Shown: in pieces, positions 6,860 through 14,790 of the stretch
Numbering within the stretch: the stretch's first letter is position 1
Layout of the letters: each line of letters starts with the position of its first letter
From: Pyrinomonadaceae bacterium
GTDB lineage: Bacteria; Acidobacteriota; Blastocatellia; Pyrinomonadales; Pyrinomonadaceae
NCBI GenBank assembly: GCA_022843305.1
Contig: JALHNX010000039.1
Coordinates: 1-34,045, forward strand
Direction of reading: 5' to 3'
DNA: 34,045 bases
Translations under genes and position numbers: made by a program
The notes under the pieces: model-generated
Told to the model about the DNA's origin: nothing
Seen by the model: only the letters and a program-made list of their open reading frames with translations
The model's database searches: none

Positions 6860-7864
6860 ATGAACTTCAAAATTTTTGCGATTTTGCTTTTAGCCTTGGG
6901 GGCGGTAAATGTTTTTTCACAAAATCCCGCGCCGGTTTTGACGAACAGCACAAACGGCGAACCCGAAGAAATTTATAAAATCGGCGACGTTCGGGGAAAT
7001 ATCAAACGCAAAGCCGTCTATCTGCCGAAGCCGCCTTTCCCGCGTGAAGCATTGGAAGCCGGCGCGGACGGCATCGTTAAAGTCGAGGTCGTGATTGACG
7101 CGGACGGCAGTGTCGTTTCGGCAAAAGCCGTTTCCGGTCATCTGCTTTTGTTTGCAGCGGCAGAAGAAACGGCGCGTAAAACAAAATTCAGAAGACTCGA
7201 AACAACTGATCCAAATTCGAGAGAAACCGGCATTATGACTTACAATTTTGTAATCGAAAAAGCCGGCTGGCTGAGAATCGGCTACGATCTGGCGGTTATC
7301 CAAAAAGCACCGACGCTCCGCCCTTTTAACGTTCCGCGAATTGCAAAGGCTTTTCAGCCCGAATGGACGGGCGAACACGAAATATTAGGAAAATTGGCTG
7401 AAATGCGGCGGGTCGAAATGGAAACGCAAAACGTTTCACCGACTGCTGACCGTCCGGTTTTCGTCAGAAAAAATGCCCCGCAAACAAGCGGCACGGTTCA
7501 AAGCGAAATCCGCGCCGAAATCCGTCTGCCGATTCCGAATCCGCCGACGGGCGAAAGAATCGCGCTGGCGCAGAATTTGATTTCTTTGCTGCAAAGCCGC
7601 CTGACGGGCGACGAGGCAAACTTATGGCGATTTAATCTGGGCGTTAGCCTGGCAAAGGCTTTTGAATTTTCGCGCAACCCGAACAATTATGCCAGCGCCG
7701 CCGCGATTCTCCGCCAATCGCTCGACAACGCTCCGGCTGGAACGCCCGCCGAAACTCTGGACGCGTTGAGAATTATGATCAGAACCATCGAAGACGGATG
7801 GCGACCGACCGATTCCGCTGATGAATACCGCAAAGCGGTGACGTTAATTTTCAGAACTAAATGA
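6860..7864 (+). CDS. Secreted TonB C-terminal-domain protein (second copy)
   Basis: The protein has 334 residues with a signal peptide (MNFKIFAILLLALGAVNVFS, then QNPAP). The TonB C-domain follows at about residues 45-135: KPPFPREALEAGADGIVKVE, IDADGSVVSAKAVSGHLLL. The rest differs from the upstream paralogue; its end (about 230-330) has alanine-rich helical repeats of TPR-like appearance. It is 19 nt downstream of the first copy, and its stop overlaps the next gene's start in ATGA, indicating translational coupling. Confidence 0.85.
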   Translation: MNFKIFAILLLALGAVNVFSQNPAPVLTNSTNGEPEEIYKIGDVRGNIKRKAVYLPKPPFPREALEAGADGIVKVEVVIDADGSVVSAKAVSGHLLLFAAAEETARKTKFRRLETTDPNSRETGIMTYNFVIEKAGWLRIGYDLAVIQKAPTLRPFNVPRIAKAFQPEWTGEHEILGKLAEMRRVEMETQNVSPTADRPVFVRKNAPQTSGTVQSEIRAEIRLPIPNPPTGERIALAQNLISLLQSRLTGDEANLWRFNLGVSLAKAFEFSRNPNNYASAAAILRQSLDNAPAGTPAETLDALRIMIRTIEDGWRPTDSADEYRKAVTLIFRTK

Positions 7865-8283
7865 CGCTTGAATCGAAATCATCAATCACTGAACGCCGTC
7901 TCGCGCTGGCGGGCGCGGGCGTCATGGCGGCGGGCGCGGCGGTGGTCGGTTATTTTAATCCCGCGACCAACGGATTTTTCCCCGTCTGTCCGCTCTTTAA
8001 AATGACCGGACTGGCGTGTCCGGGCTGCGGTCTGACGCGCGGATTTCACGCGTTTCTGCACGGTGATGTTCTGACGGCGCTCGGCTATAATCTGCTTTCA
8101 CCCGTGATTTTGTTTTTCTTCGGCTTTTTGTTCGTTTCGCTTTTTTTAACCTTCGCGCGCGGTCGCGGATTGAATTTCAGGTTTTTTGGTCCCAAATTGA
8201 TCTGGGGATTTTTCATCTTCGCACTCGCTTTCGGCATTGTGCGAAATCTGCCGTATTATCCTTTCAATATTTTGTATCCATAA
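7861..8283 (+). CDS. DUF2752 family membrane protein
   Basis: This 140-residue protein shows the DUF2752 hallmark CPGCGLTRGFHAF (about residues 56-68) preceded by FPVCPLF, and three to four hydrophobic segments (about 14-34, 77-98, 117-135). The family is widespread and functionally undefined. ATG 7861 overlaps the upstream stop by 4 nt, so it is the third gene of the TonB-domain operon. It converges on ispG across element H4. Confidence 0.85.
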   Translation: MTLESKSSITERRLALAGAGVMAAGAAVVGYFNPATNGFFPVCPLFKMTGLACPGCGLTRGFHAFLHGDVLTALGYNLLSPVILFFFGFLFVSLFLTFARGRGLNFRFFGPKLIWGFFIFALAFGIVRNLPYYPFNILYP

Positions 8284-8286
8284 AAT

Positions 8287-8610
8287 CAACCACATAGAAA
8301 CATAGAACACATAGACCTTAAATTTTCGGTAGTGAACTAAAAGTAATGCTTTAAAAAAAACTTTCTTTGCCGGGAGCGCACACATCCTTGTGTGCCAGCG
8401 TTTGAAAAACGCTCAATACGTTTCGATTTCTTTCAACGATGATGAAAACGAAACGCTTTTACGTCGTTGCACCTGCGTTGCACGCCGGGGATGCGTGCGC
8501 TCCCGGCGAATCACGCTTTTACTTTTTCAATCAGCGATTGAGAATTTCAAACAGTCTTTCTTTCAGTTCACTACCAAATTTTCTATGTGTTCTATGTTTC
8601 TATGTGATTG
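8287..8610. repeat. Large nested palindromic element H4 (CAC-ATAG words)
   Basis: The 24-nt terminal arms at 8291-8314 and 8583-8606 are perfect complements. They are built from three copies of the word ATAG in a CAC frame and are flanked inward by GGTAGTGAACT (8328-8338) and its complement (8565-8575). A second nested inverted repeat is GCCGGGAGCGCA (8369-8380) with its complement at 8496-8507, extended imperfectly inward. The element occupies the whole 331-bp gap between two convergent genes. No gene of its own was found, so it is MITE-like, a structured RNA, or a bidirectional terminator. Confidence 0.85.
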
Positions 8611-8614
8611 AAAA

Positions 8615-9724
8615 TTACGAAATTTGCACGAGCGGTTTTTCTTCGAGAAGCGATTTCGCGCTGTCGCCTTCTTGTCTTAATAATTCGACTTCCTTGACGA
8701 ATTCCTCGACAATATCGATGCCCGCGACCTTGCGCATCGGAACGCCGTTTTTGAAGATCATTCCGACCTGCCGCCCGAACGTGATGCCCAATTGTGAGTC
8801 GTGCGCTTCGCCCGGACCGTTGACGGCGCAACCCATAATCGAAAGATGCAGCGGTTCCTCGATATGCGAAAGGCGGCGTTCGACTTCTGTCACGATTTCG
8901 ACGAAATTATCAACATCAAGCCGCCCGCACGTCGGACAGGCGACGACCGTCACGCCGCGTTTTCTGAGTTCCAGACTTTTAAGAATTTCCCATCCGACGC
9001 GCACTTCTTCGTGCGGTTCGGCGGCTAAAGAAACGCGAATCGTGTCGCCGATTCCGTCGTGCAGCAAAATCCCGAGTCCCATCGCCGATTTGATCGTGCC
9101 GCCAAACGGCGTTCCGGCTTCCGTCACGCCCAAGTGAAGCGGATAATTAACCTTCGTTGCCATTAAACGATACGCCTCGACCATCCGATTCACATCCGAC
9201 GCTTTGAGCGAAATCACGATGTCCGAAAAGCCCAAGTCTTCCAAAATCCGCACGTGGCGCATTCCCGATTCGACCATCGCTTCGGGCGTTGCCGTGCCGT
9301 ATTTTCGCAGTAAATCCTTTTCGAGCGAACCGCCGTTGACACCGATGCGAATCGGAACGCCTTTCGCTTCCGTCGCGCGGACGACTTCGCGGACGCGGTC
9401 AATCGAACCGATGTTGCCGGGATTAAGGCGAAGTTTGTCAATTCCTGCATCGAGTGCTTTTAAAGCCAATTTGTAATGAAAATGGATGTCGGCGACAATC
9501 GGAACGTCCGTTAGTTTGCGAATTTTATGAAGTGCCGCCGCCGCGTCGTCGTCCGGCACGGCGATGCGGACGATCTCGCAGCCGGCTTTCGTCATTTCCT
9601 CGATTTGTTTGATCGTTCCTTCAACATCGGTCGTGTCGGTTTTCGTCATTGATTGAACGGAAACTGGTGCGCCGCCGCCGATTTGAATATTTCTGACCTT
9701 AACCGCTTTTGATTCTCTTTTCAT
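8615..9724 (-). CDS. ispG: 4-hydroxy-3-methylbut-2-enyl diphosphate synthase (IspG)
   Basis: IspG performs the penultimate step of the MEP isoprenoid pathway, using a [4Fe-4S] cluster. Cluster ligands are visible: C263 and C266 in ACPTCGR, C299 in GCAVNGPGE, and the Glu306 fourth ligand. The TIM-barrel start SVQSMTKTDTTD and RLNPGNIG are canonical. Length (369 aa) is that of the short bacterial form. It is transcribed with rseP and dxr upstream; hairpin H5 fills the rseP-ispG gap. Confidence 0.96.
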   Translation of the reverse strand: MKRESKAVKVRNIQIGGGAPVSVQSMTKTDTTDVEGTIKQIEEMTKAGCEIVRIAVPDDDAAAALHKIRKLTDVPIVADIHFHYKLALKALDAGIDKLRLNPGNIGSIDRVREVVRATEAKGVPIRIGVNGGSLEKDLLRKYGTATPEAMVESGMRHVRILEDLGFSDIVISLKASDVNRMVEAYRLMATKVNYPLHLGVTEAGTPFGGTIKSAMGLGILLHDGIGDTIRVSLAAEPHEEVRVGWEILKSLELRKRGVTVVACPTCGRLDVDNFVEIVTEVERRLSHIEEPLHLSIMGCAVNGPGEAHDSQLGITFGRQVGMIFKNGVPMRKVAGIDIVEEFVKEVELLRQEGDSAKSLLEEKPLVQIS

Positions 9725-9730
9725 ATAAAA

Positions 9731-9847
9731 AAAAGTTGCAGAGAGTTTACAGGAAGTTGCAGACAGTTAGAAATTCCTTCTGCAAACTTTCAATCATAAA
9801 CTATCTGCAACTATCCGCAACTTTCTGTAAACTTCCTGTAAACTTTT
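9731..9847. repeat. Word hairpin H5 (AGTTKNCAGAN words)
   Basis: The left arm (from 9731) and right arm (to 9847) are imperfect complements. Both are made of 10-11 nt near-tandem words: AGTTGCAGAG, AGTTTACAGGA, AGTTGCAGAC on one side, and on the other, read on minus, AGTTTACAGGA, AGTTTACAGAA, AGTTGCGGAT, AGTTGCAGAT. It spans the entire gap from the rseP stop (which it overlaps by 2 nt) to within 6 nt of the ispG start. Confidence 0.8.
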
Positions 9848-11210
9848 AGAAAAACCGCGAAATATCTAAAAACAGCGTAAAGACCATCAGCAGCAGAATT
9901 ATTCCCAATCCCGCGAGCTGAATCTTTTCCCTGACCGCCATCGAAAGCGTTCTGCCGAACCACGACATCACTTTTTCGATTCCTAAAACCATGATCTGAC
10001 CGCCGTCGAGAAGCGGAATCGGCAGCAGATTGAAAATGCCGAGGTTCAGACTGATGACCGCGAGAATCGAAAACAAACCGGCGATTCCGGCACCTTCGAC
10101 GACCTGCGCGATGATCTGGACGATTCCGACCGGACCCGCAAGTCCGGCATCTTTAACCGAACGTTCGCCCGAAAAAAGCTGTCCGAAAACTCTGCCCGTC
10201 AGGCGCAGAATCTCGAGATTTGCATTAACCGCGAAGCTCGCCGCCGCTCCGATCGTCGCCGGTTCACGCGCGCTCTCGATCGTGTTTCCGAACTGGATTC
10301 CGATCTGCCACGCGCCGCCCTCGGCTTGTTTGGCATTGGTCGTGATTTCCTGTCGCTCGTTACCGCGTGTAACGGTCAAAACCAGCGGCTGGTCTTTGGA
10401 TTCGGCGATCATACTGCGGACTTCCATCCGGTTGCGCACCAATTTTCCGTTGACCGCCGTGATCACATCGCCCTTCTGCAAACCCGATTGCGAAGCGGGC
10501 ATACCTTCGACAATTTTATCAACGACGATCGGCTCCGCGCCCATATCAGGCTCGAAATCGAGTTCGCCGATGCCGTTGCCGTTGACCTGAATTTTGGTCG
10601 GCTTGATCGTCAGCGGAAGTCTTTCCCCGCTGCGCTCGACAACCATCGGAATTTCCTTTTCGGGCGCGATCGCCGCGTCTCTGCGGATGCGGTCAACCGT
10701 CGGATTTTCAACGCCGTCAAACGTCACGATTCGATCACCGACCTTAATTCCGGCTTGTTCTGCCGCGCCGCCGGCTTTGACGATGCCGACGACCGGCGCG
10801 GGCATCGAAGGAATGCCGTAGATCATCGCCGCGCCGAACGGAATAGCGAGCGCGAGAACGATGTTCATAAACGGTCCGCCGATCATTACCAAAAATTTCT
10901 GCCAGCGCGGACGCAGTTCGTAAAGTTCTTCGTCGGGAACTTTTTCGCCTTCCGATTCGCCGCCTTCGAGCGAAGCGGTCGCCTCGTCGCCGTAAAGTTT
11001 GACGTATGCGCCGAGCGGAATCGCCGAAATGCGGTAATCGGTATGACCGACCTTAAATCCCCAGACGCGCGGACCCAAACCGAAAAACGAATACGCCTCG
11101 ACTCGCATTCCGAAAAGTTTGGCAACGATAAAATGTCCGAACTCGTGAATGTTGATGGCAACCCCGAGAACGAAGACGACTGCTAAAATTACTATTAAAA
11201 TATCAGGCAT
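9846..11210 (-). CDS. rseP: RIP metalloprotease RseP (site-2 protease)
   Basis: RseP is an inner-membrane zinc protease cutting transmembrane substrates such as anti-sigma factors. The HEFGH active site (H22, E23, H26) lies in the first TM helix. Two PDZ domains follow (about residues 125-290; GIVKAGGAAEQAGIKVGD and VEGMPASQSGLQKGD). The second catalytic motif NLLPIPLLDGG is near the C-terminus, followed by a last TM. Length (454 aa) is standard. AAGGA precedes the ATG, and a promoter is proposed at 11279-11307. Confidence 0.95.
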   Translation of the reverse strand: MPDILIVILAVVFVLGVAINIHEFGHFIVAKLFGMRVEAYSFFGLGPRVWGFKVGHTDYRISAIPLGAYVKLYGDEATASLEGGESEGEKVPDEELYELRPRWQKFLVMIGGPFMNIVLALAIPFGAAMIYGIPSMPAPVVGIVKAGGAAEQAGIKVGDRIVTFDGVENPTVDRIRRDAAIAPEKEIPMVVERSGERLPLTIKPTKIQVNGNGIGELDFEPDMGAEPIVVDKIVEGMPASQSGLQKGDVITAVNGKLVRNRMEVRSMIAESKDQPLVLTVTRGNERQEITTNAKQAEGGAWQIGIQFGNTIESAREPATIGAAASFAVNANLEILRLTGRVFGQLFSGERSVKDAGLAGPVGIVQIIAQVVEGAGIAGLFSILAVISLNLGIFNLLPIPLLDGGQIMVLGIEKVMSWFGRTLSMAVREKIQLAGLGIILLLMVFTLFLDISRFF

Positions 11211-11278
11211 TATTATAAAATCCTTTTCAAGATAACTTCGCGTTTAGAAACAAATTCCTGCACCGAAGTTGCAAATAA

Positions 11279-11307
11279 AGTGTAAATCTCAAACCGAGCC
11301 TAGTCAA
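11279..11307 (-). promoter_or_regulatory. Putative promoter for rseP-ispG
   Basis: On the minus strand TTGACT (11307-11302) and TACACT (11284-11279) are separated by exactly 17 bp in the dxr-rseP gap. This would give rseP-ispG a start separate from dxr, with a leader of about 60 nt. Confidence 0.45.
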
Positions 11308-11314
11308 ATATTTT

Positions 11315-12493
11315 TTACAAACCCGCGCCCGAAGCCGTTTCGGTCAAAAACTCGTTGGCTTTTGTCCGCGCCCAGCCGTCGCTTTCCAGAATCGCTTCCA
11401 AACTCGATGCGCTTTCCGATTCGTGTTCGTTCATCACCGATTCGATAATGCGCGGAATATCCGAAAGACGAATTTTGCCGTCCAGAAACGCCTGCACCGC
11501 AATTTCGTTCGCCGCGTTCAAAACCGCCGGCATCGTTCCGCCGGTTTTTAATGCTTTGTAAGCCAGTGCCAGACACGGAAACTTTTCCAAATCAGGTTCT
11601 TCAAAAGTTAAAGTAGAAAACTTTCTAAAATCGAGCGGTTCGAGACAGCCTGTTTGCCGCGTCGGATAAGTCAAAGCATACTGAATCGCGTGTTTCATAT
11701 CCGTCACGCCGAGCTGCGCGATGACCGAGCCGTCAACCATTTCGATCATCGAATGAACGACCGATTGCGGATGGACGATGACCGAAATTTCGTCCGCATT
11801 AAAACCGAAAAGCCAGTGCGCTTCGATGACTTCCAGCCCTTTGTTCATTAAGGTTGCCGAATCAATCGTGATCTTGTCGCCCATTTTCCAGTTCGGATGA
11901 TTGAGAGCTTCGGCGACGGTCGCGTTTTCTATCTCTTCTTTCGATTTCGTCCGAAAAGGTCCGCCCGACGCGGTTAAGATCAATCTTTTGACTTCCTTGA
12001 TCGATTCGCCGCGCAGACATTGATGAAGCGCATTATGTTCGGAATCAACCGGCAAAATCTCGGCGTTGTTGTCACGCGCCGCTTTTGTCATCAATTCGCC
12101 CGCCATGACGAGTGTTTCCTTATTCGCCAGCGCGACGCGTTTGCCGCTTTCCAAAGCGCGAAGCGTCGGGACAAATCCAACCGCGCCGACCGTCGCCGAA
12201 ACGACCGTTTCCGCTTTTTCGTGCGTTGCGACCGCAATTAAGCCTTCTTCGCCGACCAGAATTTTTGGAATTTGGAATTTAGAATCTGAAATTTTGCGAA
12301 GCAATTCTTCGGCGCATTCTTCCGATTCGCAGGCGACCAGTTCGGGCTGAAATTCGGCGATCTGTTCGGCTAACTTTTCGACATTTTTTCCTGCCGCGAG
12401 CGCGACGACGCGAAAATCTTTGAGATGCGCGACCGTTTTCAAGGCGTTACAGCCGATTGAACCCGTCGAGCCTAAAATAGAGATTGATTTCAT
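11315..12493 (-). CDS. dxr: 1-deoxy-D-xylulose 5-phosphate reductoisomerase (DXR)
   Basis: Dxr converts DXP to MEP with NADPH. It shows the nucleotide-binding GSTGSIG (residues 8-14), the metal-binding VDSEHNALHQCL, ASGGPFR, the catalytic loop NHPNWKMG, SATLMNKGLE, and HPQSVVHSM. The length is 392 aa from ATG 12493. A TTG three codons upstream is possible, and neither has a clear ribosome binding site. The order dxr-rseP-ispG on minus links two MEP-pathway enzymes around a protease. Confidence 0.96.
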   Translation of the reverse strand: MKSISILGSTGSIGCNALKTVAHLKDFRVVALAAGKNVEKLAEQIAEFQPELVACESEECAEELLRKISDSKFQIPKILVGEEGLIAVATHEKAETVVSATVGAVGFVPTLRALESGKRVALANKETLVMAGELMTKAARDNNAEILPVDSEHNALHQCLRGESIKEVKRLILTASGGPFRTKSKEEIENATVAEALNHPNWKMGDKITIDSATLMNKGLEVIEAHWLFGFNADEISVIVHPQSVVHSMIEMVDGSVIAQLGVTDMKHAIQYALTYPTRQTGCLEPLDFRKFSTLTFEEPDLEKFPCLALAYKALKTGGTMPAVLNAANEIAVQAFLDGKIRLSDIPRIIESVMNEHESESASSLEAILESDGWARTKANEFLTETASGAGL

Positions 12494-12675
12494 AAAAAAC
12501 AAGAATTAACAGATTACCACAAATAAAAAACCGAAGCCGCAGATGTGCCTTTATTTATCGCCATCTTTACATTACTTTACACAAAAAATTCCAACTTTTT
12601 GCTGTTTCTCCAACTCTTACTTATCGGGCAGATTGATTTTGCCTTAAAAAATTTTCGAACAAGGGAGAGATTATT

Positions 12676-12975
12676 ATGAAAAAATTTTTAGCTTTATCAA
12701 TACTTTTAGGCTCGGCAATAATGTTCGCGCCTTCGGTTGAAGCAAAAGCGGCGACGGCGGAAAAAATCAGTTCCGCAATCGAACTCAACGCTTCTTCTGC
12801 GGCGCAATGGCAGAGGCAGAGAAATCGTCGCTGGAATAACCGACGCGTGCGCGTCGTCACCCGGACACGCATTGTCCGGCGCGGTTACCGCACATACCGC
12901 GAAGTCGTTCAATACCGCTATTTGCCGAACGGCAGAGTGCAAGTCCGCGTCATCAGCCGCACACGCATTCGCTAA
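12676..12975 (+). CDS. Small secreted arginine-rich protein, copy 1
   Basis: The product has 99 residues: signal peptide MKKFLALSILLGSAIMFAPS with cleavage near VEA-KA, then a very basic domain. RWNNRRVRVVTRTRIVR and YLPNGRVQVRVISRTRIR are shared with the gene at 13261. No family is recognised. The YLPNGR/RVISR tail suggests a beta-hairpin repeat. AGGGAGAG is a strong ribosome binding site, and a terminator follows at 13052. A cell-surface, polyanion-binding role is only a guess from charge. Confidence 0.8.
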   Translation: MKKFLALSILLGSAIMFAPSVEAKAATAEKISSAIELNASSAAQWQRQRNRRWNNRRVRVVTRTRIVRRGYRTYREVVQYRYLPNGRVQVRVISRTRIR

Positions 12976-13051
12976 ACCAAAATCTTCATAACCGGACGGT
13001 AAAGCGGGATTCTACTCTTCTCTCCTGCTTTTTTTAATTAAACGAGCATCA

Positions 13052-13079
13052 GGCAAACTTCACGGTTTGCCTTTTTTTA
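13052..13079 (+). terminator. Rho-independent terminator after Arg-rich gene 1
   Basis: The stem GGCAAAC/GTTTGCC with a 6-nt loop is followed directly by seven Ts. Confidence 0.85.
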
Positions 13080-13091
13080 TGGCGGCGATAA

Positions 13092-13107
13092 ACAAACTGA
13101 AGTTTGT
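13092..13107. repeat. Palindromic hairpin ACAAACTGAAGTTTGT
   Basis: A 7-bp stem with loop GA. The same 16-base core recurs in the pair at 20951-21017, so this is a dispersed repeat and not simply a local structure. Confidence 0.6.
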
Positions 13108-13207
13108 TTTACATTTTCAAAAATCGCCTGACGATCTTTTGACAAATCTTGACAGAACTTCACAAATCCTTTGCGAACTATAACTTAAAGCCTCGCGTCA
13201 TAAATGG

Positions 13208-13233
13208 CGACAAACACGACAGACAGTTTGTCG
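13208..13233 (+). promoter_or_regulatory. Hairpin in the leader of Arg-rich gene 2
   Basis: CGACAAAC (13208-13215) pairs with GTTTGTCG (13226-13233) in an 8-bp stem with a 10-nt loop, about 15 nt before the ribosome binding site. It may be a leader structure or another relative of the ACAAAC-type repeat. Confidence 0.35.
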
Positions 13234-13260
13234 AAACTATTTTTGAGAGGGAGAAACACT

Positions 13261-13548
13261 ATGAAAAAATTTATTACACTTTCGCTTCTTATAGCTTCTT
13301 TTGCCTTTACGGCGACATTCGCTTCGGCACAGAGCTATAATCCGCAACGCGGCGGCTACGATCAGAACCGGCGCGGCGACCAGCGCGATAACCGCTGGAA
13401 CAACCGCCGCAACAACCGTGTCCGCACGGTCACGCAAACCAGAATCGTCCGTCAAAGAAACCGCGTCTTCCGCGAAACGATTCGCATCACCTATTTGCCG
13501 AACGGCAGAACGCGCACGCAGGTCATCAGCCGCGTCCGCATCCGCTAA
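13261..13548 (+). CDS. Small secreted arginine-rich protein, copy 2
   Basis: The product has 95 residues: signal peptide MKKFITLSLLIASFAFTATF, cleavage near ASA-QS, then an Asn/Arg/Gln-rich linker (about residues 24-50) and a basic domain. The basic domain is homologous to copy 1 (RWNNRR, TRIVR, YLPNGR, VISR, RIR). GAGAGGGAG upstream fixes ATG 13261. Each copy has its own terminator, so both are probably separately transcribed monocistronic genes. Function unknown. Confidence 0.8.
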   Translation: MKKFITLSLLIASFAFTATFASAQSYNPQRGGYDQNRRGDQRDNRWNNRRNNRVRTVTQTRIVRQRNRVFRETIRITYLPNGRTRTQVISRVRIR

Positions 13549-13585
13549 GACGGCAAGGTCTCGATAATTCATCACCAATCTCTTC

Positions 13586-13620
13586 GAGCAGGCGACTCTC
13601 TCCCGCCTGCTCTTTTTTTA
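13586..13620 (+). terminator. Rho-independent terminator after Arg-rich gene 2
   Basis: A GC-rich stem GAGCAGGCG/CGCCTGCTC (one slip) is followed by seven Ts. Confidence 0.85.
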
Positions 13621-13702
13621 TTTGAAACGGCGCGCCCGCCCGTTAAATCTTTCTGGTCGATAAGCCGGAATTGAAACAATTTTCTTCAAATCCGGAGTGC
13701 GT

Positions 13703-14287
13703 TCATTTCTTTTCCGAAAATTCCCTGGTCGCTTCGAGATAATGCGTTTTGCCTTTATTTTCGGCGAGATAAGCGTTAAATTCGCCCGACTGCCCGCGCG
13801 GAACGCTCAGGGTTTTCCACTCCGACGCCCGAAAATGCTTCGCCAGAAACGTGATCTGCCCGACGTGATACGCCGTGTGCGCGAGCGAACGATTCAGCGC
13901 TTTGATAACGGAAAAATCCTCGCCGCGAATTTTCACCGTCCGTCCGAAATCTTCTATTTTTAAAGATTCGAGCGTATCGAAAAGCGCACGCCAGCCCGTT
14001 TCCCAAAGCGCGGTCAAAGATTCGCGCGTGTCTGCTTCAGTCACAAATTCCGAATCGCGGTCGCGGTCTGCCTTTTCGCCGTCTTCGGTCAAAAAGTTAG
14101 TCCAGCGCGAACGCAGATTTCCGCCGAGATGTTTAACGATCACCGCGATCGAATTCGCTTCCGCATCAATCGCCCGAAAATATTCGTCCTCGTTTACCTG
14201 TTCGACGGCGCGTTCCGCCAGTTTCTTATAATTGCGAAACGCCTCGATCGTGTCCGTTTTGTAATTTTCGATAATCTGTTCGGTCAT
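13703..14287 (-). CDS. DinB/DUF1572 family protein
   Basis: The protein has 194 residues with the four-helix DinB fold. Metal-ligand histidines are visible in IVKHLGGN (about residue 53) and in SLAHTAYHVGQI (about 137-141). Family members are metal-dependent, some acting as thiol S-transferases (bacillithiol/mycothiol type), but the substrate here is unknown. The ATG overlaps the TGA of an upstream headless reading frame (14284-14433), so the gene once lay second in an operon. Confidence 0.85.
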   Translation of the reverse strand: MTEQIIENYKTDTIEAFRNYKKLAERAVEQVNEDEYFRAIDAEANSIAVIVKHLGGNLRSRWTNFLTEDGEKADRDRDSEFVTEADTRESLTALWETGWRALFDTLESLKIEDFGRTVKIRGEDFSVIKALNRSLAHTAYHVGQITFLAKHFRASEWKTLSVPRGQSGEFNAYLAENKGKTHYLEATREFSEKK

Positions 14288-14433
14288 TGGTTTTCCTCAA
14301 TTTGGTTATTGGATAAACTTAGTATCTTTTTTAATCCATCTTTGATTGATTTCTTTAACTTAATATCATTGTTGGAAGAAGAATTAGCTGAATAGTTGTA
14401 TGCCGGATTTCCATAATCAATTTCCTCTAAATT
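14284..14433 (-). pseudogene. Headless C-terminal fragment upstream of the DinB gene
   Basis: The frame is open for 49 codons on the minus strand, from after a TAA (14434-14436) to a TGA overlapping the DinB start, with no start codon. It reads like a real lysine-rich C-terminus (IKLKKSIKDGLKKILSL). A palindrome-ended element begins 13 bp upstream. The 4-nt stop/start overlap is typical of a true coupled gene. Family not recognised. Confidence 0.45.
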
Positions 14434-14446
14434 TTATCATTCAACG

Positions 14447-14645
14447 AGTCCGCGTAAGCGGACGGAAGCATGTAGCCCGTAGCGCAAGCTGCGGGAAACG
14501 ATAGAAAAAAACCCGAGCTATCGTCGATAGCGACAGAAATAAAAACGTAAATTTTCTGTCGCCTGTTACACAGGCTCAAACATTTTATCGCATTTTCCAC
14601 AGGCTCACGCCTGTGGCTACACGCTGCCGTCCGCATACGCGGACT
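14447..14645. mobile_element. MITE-like palindrome-ended element (199 bp)
   Basis: Terminal inverted repeats of 31 nt (14447-14477 and 14615-14645) match at 28 positions. Each contains the self-palindrome GTCCGCGTAAGCGGAC or a variant. Internal hairpins include GCTATCGTCGATAGC, CGACAGAAA...TTTCTGTCG and CACAGGCTCACGCCTGTG. There is no coding capacity. It lies next to the truncated fragment 14284-14433, consistent with insertion or deletion damage. Confidence 0.6.
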
Positions 14646-14674
14646 GAAAAACTCCCGCCTATGCGGCGAGTTTT
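14646..14674 (-). terminator. Possible terminator of the phosphatase gene
   Basis: On the minus strand the stem AAAACTC/GAGTTTT plus CCGC/GCGG ends in a run of five Ts, about 117 nt after the phosphatase stop. Confidence 0.4.
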
Positions 14675-14696
14675 AATTCTCGAACAGGTTATAAGG

Positions 14697-14727
14697 GAAA
14701 TTCTCCGATCAATGCCCGGAGAATTTC
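14697..14727. repeat. Perfect 11-bp inverted repeat
   Basis: GAAATTCTCCG (14697-14707) and its exact complement (14717-14727) flank a 9-nt loop in the 3' region of the phosphatase gene. Purpose unknown. Nothing else is seen between 14675 and 14790. Confidence 0.55.
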
Positions 14728-14790
14728 TGCAACTAATGGCTCCAGAATTAATTTCTATGCAAAATATCGTTAATCCCGATTTATGTGCCC

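Noticed and set aside
10326-11186. 286-codon frame on the plus strand
   Set aside because: Antisense to rseP, whose HEFGH, PDZ and LDGG motifs are unmistakable.
13139-13184. TTGACA boxes at 13139 and 13149 with TATAAC at 13179 as promoter of Arg-rich gene 2
   Set aside because: Spacings of 24 bp or more are too long for a normal sigma70 promoter; no -10 fits at 16-18 bp.
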